Made by a program: the position numbers and the translations under genes | Shown here: positions 57,692-64,000 of the stretch, piece after piece | Numbering within the stretch: the stretch's first letter is position 1 | How the letters are laid out: the number at the start of each line of letters is the position of its first letter | Source: Globisporangium splendens | Taxonomy: Eukaryota; Oomycota; Peronosporomycetes; Pythiales; Pythiaceae | Length of the DNA stretch: 64,000 nucleotides | Reading direction: 5' to 3' | Assembly (NCBI GenBank): GCA_006386115.1 | Contig: VFIW01000006.1 | Span: 248,001 to 312,000, forward strand | The notes under the pieces: model-generated | What the model saw: only the letters and a program-made list of their open reading frames with translations | The model's database searches: none | What the model was told of the DNA's origin: nothing

Positions 57692-58100
57692 AGCTCATTC
57701 CCACATTTACCCTCAAGTCCTCAAGACCACAAGTCCTCAGGACCAAGCAACAAACCTACCAACCTGCCAGCCATGTCGGCCTCCGCCAAAGTCACCCGCT
57801 CCGGCATCAACGTCTTCAAGCTCTGGCTCACCGACCGCGGCACGTTCCCAATCGTGCTCATCGCCAGCAGCGCCGCCGTCGGCGCCGGTTCCATGGCGCT
57901 GCGGTACCTCTTCACCAACCCGGACGTGTACGTTGACAAGGAGCGGCGCGAGCGCGTGATCCACCACGACGGCGACGTGGGTGCGGCGTGGCGCCAGTTC
58001 CGCTTCCGCATGGCCAACTTAGCGCGCAACCCGATCAACCAGTCGCGCCAGTTCGACCTCATGTTTGAGAAGCCAGAGAACCAGGCCGTCAAGCGATAAA
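57692..58100. repeat. Right arm of second inverted duplication
   Basis: Inverted copy of 56607-57015. Homology ends right after the stop codon (AAGCGATAAA shared, then divergence). Confidence 0.9.
57773..58099 (+). CDS. B12D/NDUFA4 (MLRQ)-like small mitochondrial protein, copy 2
   Basis: Single exon, 108 aa, ATG 57773, TAA 58097-58099. Amino-acid sequence is identical to copy 1, and the codons compared match as well. The upstream 80 bp are shared, while the more distal promoter and the 3' UTR are unique, so the two copies may be expressed differently while making the same product. Confidence 0.65.
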   Translation: MSASAKVTRSGINVFKLWLTDRGTFPIVLIASSAAVGAGSMALRYLFTNPDVYVDKERRERVIHHDGDVGAAWRQFRFRMANLARNPINQSRQFDLMFEKPENQAVKR

Positions 58101-58420
58101 TCTCACGAGGCATTCGCCAGCTTCGACCCAATTGCATGATCCCCATTACCTGTAGCACTATGTAAAAGAAAATCAAATGCAATGTTTGCTTTCCATAATC
58201 CTATGTCCGTACGCTCATTCCAATGCGCTCAGGTCCAAATTCTTGAGTTTGCTGATTTTTGAGCTTGTCATGTGCAATGAGAGCACAGGCTCTTCTTTTC
58301 TACCAATAAAATAATTGAAAATTTTAGCTGTCACCGATTTTAGCCAATCAATTATATATATATATATATGGCAGGTTATTGACGACAGCAGGAGTCACAA
58401 GCAGAAGAACCAAAGCGAGA
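58100..58420. other. Intergenic with (TA)n
   Basis: 321 bp of AT-rich spacer upstream of the SIS gene; a (TA)n run of about nine units lies near 58352-58369. No gene seen. Confidence 0.6.
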
Positions 58421-59739
58421 ATGCAAGTGGCACAGCAATTGCGGCGTCATGGCGTCGGCGCGGCGCTGCGGCGTGTGCGCATTAACTCGCAGTCCTTAAC
58501 ACCGCTGTGCGGTGTCTACAAGCAGCTGAGCGACGTCCACCTCCACGCGTGTGTCCGAAGCCTGTCGACGGCAGCGCAGGACGATGAACACGATCCGCGA
58601 GAGGTACGAATCGCAAACAGCAATGGGTCACATACGCTTGACCTGATGACGCAATGCAGTTCTCAGTGTATATAGTATGCTATACGCTACGCATAGGATC
58701 GCTCATTCGTAGTCGGGACGTCGGCTTTGCTGCAGTCGATTCAACGAGACGCAGCCGCGCTTCAGGTACATTTGAGCTCAATGGCAGGAAGAAAGTGACA
58801 ACGACCATCTAAGGACCTAAGCCTCTCTGTATGGATAATACAAATACAGACGCTGCATCACGCGCTCGCGCAAGAACCCCAAGTGCTCGCGGCGTTTGCG
58901 GATTGCGTGGAGCGCCTCATGCGGTGCGATGACGACGACCGCGTCGTGTACGTCACGGGCATCGGCAAGTCCGGGATCGTCGCCCAGCGATTCGCGTCGA
59001 CGTTGGCATCTATTTCCGTTCGCAGTCGGGTGCGTTTAGTGCAAGTTGCCATCTCGCTGGCCCTATGCTGTTAGCGTTCGACTCACATGGATATGATGTG
59101 CGTGTATGTGTACGTTTGTCAGTGGATCCATGGCAGCGAGTGGACGCATGGCGAACTGGGCAACTTGCGCCATGGTGACGTGGTACGAAAGAAGCCATTG
59201 TGACTTGCCTAGCTGCATTATATACGCGCTCATAGTGTAAGGATCATGTCTAATTCTCGTTTCCATATTGCTGCAGGTCATTTTGCTCTCGCACAGTGGG
59301 AAAACGTCCGAGTTACTTGAACTTCCGTCGCTGTTCCATGACTTTGGCTGTGAGGTGATTACGATCACGCAAAGCGCGACATCACTGCTGAGTCTCCAAA
59401 GTGACGTGGTACGTACTCACTGCATTGGAATGCGGAGAAGACTACGCGAAAATTAGCTGCTTATGCGTATTTGTGGCTTGTTGCAGGCGCTCGTAGCTCC
59501 AGCGAGCGATGACGCTGCTTGCCCCGTACCGTCTCGCAGCATCGTCGTCCAGGTGCAATCAGCAAACAAAAATCTGCAATGTTTCCGTTTGAAGAGCTTG
59601 TTAACATTGTCGCTCTTGTTTTCTACAGGAATCCGTTTGCAATGCGCTTGTGGAGCAGTTGGTGGCGAGTATGGAAGGCCGCACCACGAAATTCCGACAG
59701 AATCATCCAGGCGGGTCCATTGGCGGTAGTATTTGGTAA
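58421..59739 (+). CDS. SIS-domain sugar-phosphate isomerase (KdsD/arabinose-5-phosphate isomerase-like)
   Basis: Seven exons, all phase 0: 58421-58603, 58697-58765, 58850-59029, 59123-59182, 59277-59408, 59487-59552 and 59629-59739, giving 266 aa. The first ~50 residues are basic and Ser/Leu-rich with LRRHGVGAALRRVR, a likely mitochondrial presequence. The SIS core shows VVYVTGIGKSGIVAQRFASTL, HGSEWTHGELGNL, VILLSHSGKTSELLELP and CEVITITQSATS. The terminal NHPGGSIGGSIW matches the HPGGxLG end of the SIS part of KdsD. The CBS pair of bacterial KdsD is absent. The expected reaction is ribulose-5-phosphate to arabinose-5-phosphate interconversion, but ligand specificity is inferred. All splice sites follow GT..AG. 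Confidence 0.85.
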
Positions 59740-59914
59740 AGAGCAACTACAAATAAAGAAAGGTGAGAACTGAAAACAAAAGATCCGAGAAACGCAACAG
59801 TCGAGCGGCTGTTTCTCGCATGTGCGTAAATTTAGTTTTGTGTGCCGAGTGTCAACAACAGCGTACTTTGGATGGACTTGAGCACTGTGAAGACTTGAAC
59901 CAGACTTTCCAACG

Positions 59915-62900
59915 ATGGAGAATGCCAGTAATTCAAGCTATGGATCGGAGCAACACACCAAGTACGATCTCTTCCAGCTCCTCGTGCCAAAGGATCACGA
60001 TCGAATCCGCAAGGGAAGTCCATCGTGTGGGAAAAGCACTATCAACAGCAGCAGCAGCGGCTCCAGCAGCATCCACCATCATTGCCTACGCGTCCGCAAA
60101 CAGGTCGACGGATTGGATCATCAGGTAGCAATGGATTCACAACCAACTCGCCCATCTCGCCTCGGCAGCTCGTACCTGCGACGCCAAGTAAGCAGAGAGT
60201 GAGTCTCGCAGTTTCATCCCCAAAGGCGGCGAGCGTGTCATCATCGGCAAGCTCGATGGCAGCACGTTGTCAAAGCGCTGGAGTTACGAGAAGTGGCAAC
60301 ACCAGATCTCGGATTTCAAGCAAATTCGTCGGACTGAACAAGCAGACTCATCTTATGACCGGTATTATGCCATCAGACAGCGAGTCTGCGTCACTTTCGA
60401 CGCCGCGAAAGAGCTTACTGACGACGCCAACAACACCAAGAGAACAATACCAGACTGGTTTACGCTCTCATTCCCATCCTGACGATACACGCGTCGAAGA
60501 GCAGAACAGTGGCCCGCCGTTCCAGGTATTCCTCGAGATCAACCCTGAGGCGCGTGAGCACGTGGAGTTGAAAGCGTGAATGCTCGCGTACATGCATCGC
60601 ATCGACGTCGATGAATTGCAGCAAGTCCGCGAACAAGCGCAGCAGAAGATCGAGCGACTCAAGTTACAGAAGTTTGTCAATCAGGGCAGTGTGATCAACG
60701 ATGGCAGCGTTCTCGAGACGGCCAAGCGGAAGACCTCGTTCTTGCTGAGACATTTCTTCTCCTTGACCGATCAGTGCGTCCAATAGGAACTCGAGCTCCC
60801 TGTAAAGTCTTTGGTCTCACACTGTGTGTGTTTTCATGCCCTTTTCAAACAGACATTCACCTCAACAAGACCGGTTGCTGTACGATGTGATTGATGACTG
60901 AGCATGCAAGGAGAGCTCGACGCCCAATGAAATCTCCACCTTGTGGCAATCCATCATGAGCCACATCGAGCAATCGTGTTCGTATATTTGCTGGCAGCTT
61001 TCTAGACAAATTGTATCTATCCTTACGTGTTCATTGTATGAAACGTAGACATACTTCGTTGCAAGCTGGTGCCAAAGTCTGATCCTGACTGCCTGTCGAT
61101 TGTTATCGCTGTAGACTGCTTGAAGAAGCTCGCACAGCGACTGCCAGCATACCAGCGCGTGCTCGACGTCGTGCTCTGTATCCTCGAGTCCGGGCTGTAT
61201 GTGCATGCTACAAGCGCGTCAACTCCACATGCAGTCGACGATTGTGGAAATGCTGATGATCACCAGCACCAGTCCCACCGATTCTACTTTCAAGAACGCC
61301 AGGCGCTCCAGGATGCACTGGATGATGCTCGCGCTTCGGTTTCATCTCTGAAGAAACTACAAACGAGCCACCAAGCGAATCTCTCTATCCGGGAGCAGAT
61401 CGCACAGTTGCTGTCGCAGCTCAGTGACCAGGAACCACTCGAGAAAGAAGCGCTCTTTCTCACGTTTCTGCAGAGCAACATGGATATCCTCGCGTGCCTA
61501 ACGTGCAGTGAGACTCTCAAATACCTTTTCCACCATCCAAACGCCGAGAAGAAGAGCTTCTTCTACACGATGTTCATGCATCAGCTCACGTCCGACGAGG
61601 CCACGCGCGTGTTACAGGAGATCACAGCCCGCCACATTGTTGCGTTTCGGCGATTCCTACAGAAAACCTGGATGCAATGGACCAAATCCTGATGCATGGA
61701 TCAGCAACAAGTGGCACTGGTGGAGGTAGTACCGATCTCAAGCCTGCGAGTCCGAGCCAGGCGCTTTTCCAGCGGCTCATTGAGCGGCACCCAACCGAAT
61801 TTGCATCCATTCTGTGGCAATCCCTATTTCTCACTGCGCACGTCTTCCAGGTAAAGCCATGTCGTTTATTGCAAAGTGTGTACTATTCCTCCCAAGTGAT
61901 GTGTTTATGTGCAATGACAGGATTCTCAAAGTCTCGTGGCGCGCATCCTGGAGCAAAACATCTTTTTGATCTCCCAGGTGCTCCTCCAACGGCAGGACGT
62001 GCTGCTGTCGCTGCTCAATCACACACTCAAGGATAGCATGGTACGTAAAGCTGAAGTCCGGCTTGTCGTATTCCCGCTTGTGTCTCACTAAACATTACAA
62101 TGTTGATGTTGGTGGTGGTGTTTCTATGATAACCCGATGGCAGAGTGTGCTGGAAGAATTTCTATCGCACCATCCGCGTGGCTTCGCGGATCCCCTGATA
62201 AACCAACCAGCAGCGGTCGCTGATGCCGTCAATGCGAATTCGTTCATTCTTACAGGTTTGCTGTCATGCATCTCCCCTCATCTCAATATTATACACTGAC
62301 ATCGCGGCATATGCTGCTGATCGTGTACCTAAACTTGCTTCGAGCGTGCCGTTCAACGCTCGCCAGCGTGCTGCTTGGGACGCCAGATATCCTGACCTAC
62401 ATCCTGAAGACGACACCCGCACTGCTCGCGACGACCCGACGCTGTTGTCGATGGCATTCACGCTTGTGCCGCAATCGCTGAGCGATACCCTCGAGACGCA
62501 TCCCGAGTTCTTTGTCGACATTGCGCATCGTAAACCTGCTCTCGTGACGCGGTTGTTTGCCAAGTACCCAGATCTGCTTATGGTGAGTGGATTCGTCTCT
62601 GTTCGATTTGTGTGGGAATACAGCTGGCTGGATGTGAATGGCTCTCGTTGCAACGTGGCTTAGAAACCATTGGAAGCAAACCCGATGCTGTTTTCGAATT
62701 TCTTGGTCTACCACCGCGATGTGCTCCCGGATTTATCAGACCCGAACTTTAATCCGATGCTTTTCCAGCTCGAGAGCAAGAAATTCGAGGACAATGGCAC
62801 GCAAACAAGCGCCAATCTGGTCAAACTCACAGGCAAATTGCGGATCCATGAGGCTTTGGAGCGTCAACGCGATGGCGTCTGCAACCTCATAAGATCGGCC

Positions 62901-63349
62901 TCCGCGGCAAAGTCGCCTCCACCCTGTGCATCTTCGATGGCGTTTCCAGTACATCGTCGTCGTCAACGGCTTCTCCTCGAAAAGGATCTGCACGAGCAAA
63001 TACTGTCACAGTGTCGACAACTTCCGACAATCTGACGACGGCATCTCCACGGAAAGGCTCCGCTCGAGCGAATGCTGGCGCGCCATCGACAACTTCTGAC
63101 AGCGTGTCTTCGCCAGCATCTCCTCGAAAGGGATCGACGCGGACGAGAAGTGTCACCTCCACAAATTCGGCGAATTCTCGCTTCAGTCGGTACGAATTGT
63201 GTCATGCCTGTCCATTTTGAACAGTGCGAGTGAAGAGAAAGAAGCTAACATCAAATCTATTTCGTGCTTTGTTTACTTTATCAACAGGACGACTTCACGC
63301 TCGCGTTGTCTGTGTTGCAAGAGCAGGATGCGCTTTGTGAATTCGCGGT
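59915..63349 (+). pseudogene. Large helical-repeat protein gene with two in-frame TGA codons and frameshifts
   Basis: Starts MENASNSSYGSEQHTKYDLF (ATG 59915). A G is missing from GGG near 60013 to reach GKSIVWEKHYQQQ. A Ser/Thr-rich linker and EINPEAREHVELKA follow, then TGA at 60577-60579 while the same frame continues as MLAYMHRIDVDELQQVREQ. After an intron (60774-60852) comes LLYDVIDD, TGA at 60899-60901, and again open frame (STPNEISTLWQSIM). Further exons: 61049-61850 (one shift near 61660), 61921-62040, 62144-62255, about 62300-62581, 62669 to about 63190, and a last exon from 63287 ending TGA near 63349. The second half is built of short helices of the type hxxHPxxhxxhL (IERHPTEFASIL, LSHHPRGFADPL, ETHPEFFVDI, FAKYPDLLM, LEANPMLFSNFL), an alpha-solenoid look, then three SPRKGS[A/T]R repeats. 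No family is recognised. Confidence 0.5.
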
Positions 63350-63507
63350 TTGATCCTGAGAATCGAGGACGACAACCCTCCATCGCAGCTCTGTAGCTTC
63401 GCTGGTGACTGCGCACCAGATATGGACATTTTGTGCACTTTGTCCACCAGTCGATCGATTTTCAAGCATCCAGCGTCATTAGGCGCCAATTCTGCTTATC
63501 ACTCAGC

Positions 63508-64000
63508 CTAGGCCATCGCACTCGTGTCCTGGTTCGGTCGTCGCGAAGCACTCCCTGACGACGGAAACAGCTCGAGCTCTCGGTTTTCCTGGAGCGCCAT
63601 CGTGACTTCGTACGCTGACGGACGCCTCAATGGATCTCTCTGCAGCAGCGCCTTGATCACGGCGCCCACGAGCGGTGGGATCATGATAAAGTTCTGGCAC
63701 ATGTGACACGTGTCGTAGTCGCAATTACCATCAATATGGGCAAACACCTCGAGACGCCACTTGGGATTCCTCGTGAGGTACGTCGGACCGCCACGGAACC
63801 CCCACACGACGCACTGAACAAGCTAATTACACGCAATAACAGCAATTAAATAGAGTTAGTTCGCCATATTCCCACCAATTTCATGCATTAGATGCCACTT
63901 ACCACTACACCCACAGACCACAGATCTGCGTGGGCGCCGCGGAAACCTGGCCGCGGGGGCTGAAGCTTGGCGTGTTCGCGCACTTCGGGGGCCACGAAGA
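63508..64000 (-). CDS. Protein kinase catalytic domain, C-terminal part (cut by window edge)
   Basis: The coding strand enters at 64000 with the APE motif (FVAPEVREHAKL, subdomain VIII), then ADLWSVGVV (subdomain IX). After an intron at 63814-63902 (GTAAGT..CAG) comes CVVWGFRGGPTYL and ALLQRDPLRRPSAYEVTMAL, with the subdomain XI Arg. Stop TAG is at 63508-63510. The long insert KWRLEVFAHIDGNCDYDTCHMCQNF between subdomains IX and XI is unusual. Serine/threonine specificity is likely but the catalytic HRD and DFG motifs lie outside the window. It converges with the helical-repeat gene. Confidence 0.85.

Overview
The window looks like nuclear DNA of a eukaryote, most likely an oomycete (Stramenopila). 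Genes are dense and lie on both strands. Introns are short (about 60-170 bp) with GT..AG borders. Coding sequence is GC-rich, and there are many secreted Ser/Thr/Pro-rich cell-surface proteins, two tandem GH37 trehalases, a nuclear complex I NDUFV1 gene, an RPL27A gene and a LINE-type retrotransposon. No bacterial operons, tRNA, rRNA or CRISPR were seen. The oomycete assignment is inference; no marker gene here settles it.

Layout. 0.7-7.3 kb holds a secreted EGF-like, probably GPI-anchored protein, a five-exon Siw14-type phosphatase, NDUFV1 and a HAD-like phosphatase. 7.4-13.0 kb holds two head-to-tail trehalases that differ in their N-termini. 14.9-17.4 kb holds a mucin-like secreted protein whose middle repeats are frameshifted. 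17.9-28.2 kb is a nested palindrome: four near-identical genes (A-, B+, C-, D+) for a secreted Pro/Thr/Asn-rich protein, with arms of about 4.9 kb around a 448-bp loop and a symmetry axis at 23022.5.

28.3-41.5 kb is one giant decayed gene on the minus strand. It had a signal-anchor exon, many Ig-like (SwmB-like) repeats, a beta-propeller-like block, a kexin-type P domain, an EF-hand-like loop and a terminal Ig-like module. It carries three in-frame TGA codons, several frameshifts and two insertions of the same LINE family with intact target-site duplications. 42-53.6 kb holds an LRR protein, a C2HC zinc-finger protein, a WD40 protein, and three coiled-coil, unknown or ankyrin genes, several of them with single-base frameshifts.

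54-64 kb holds RPL27A (whose first coding exon is only the ATG), an unrecognised gene, a second inverted duplication carrying two identical B12D/NDUFA4-like genes, a seven-exon SIS-domain sugar-phosphate isomerase, a large helical-repeat gene with two in-frame TGA codons, and the C-terminal part of a protein kinase cut by the window edge.

Two themes stand out: CDS-bounded inverted duplications with almost no divergence, and decay of large genes by TGA nonsense codons, LINE insertion and indels. Several frameshifts sit on or next to homopolymers, so assembly error is a live alternative there.
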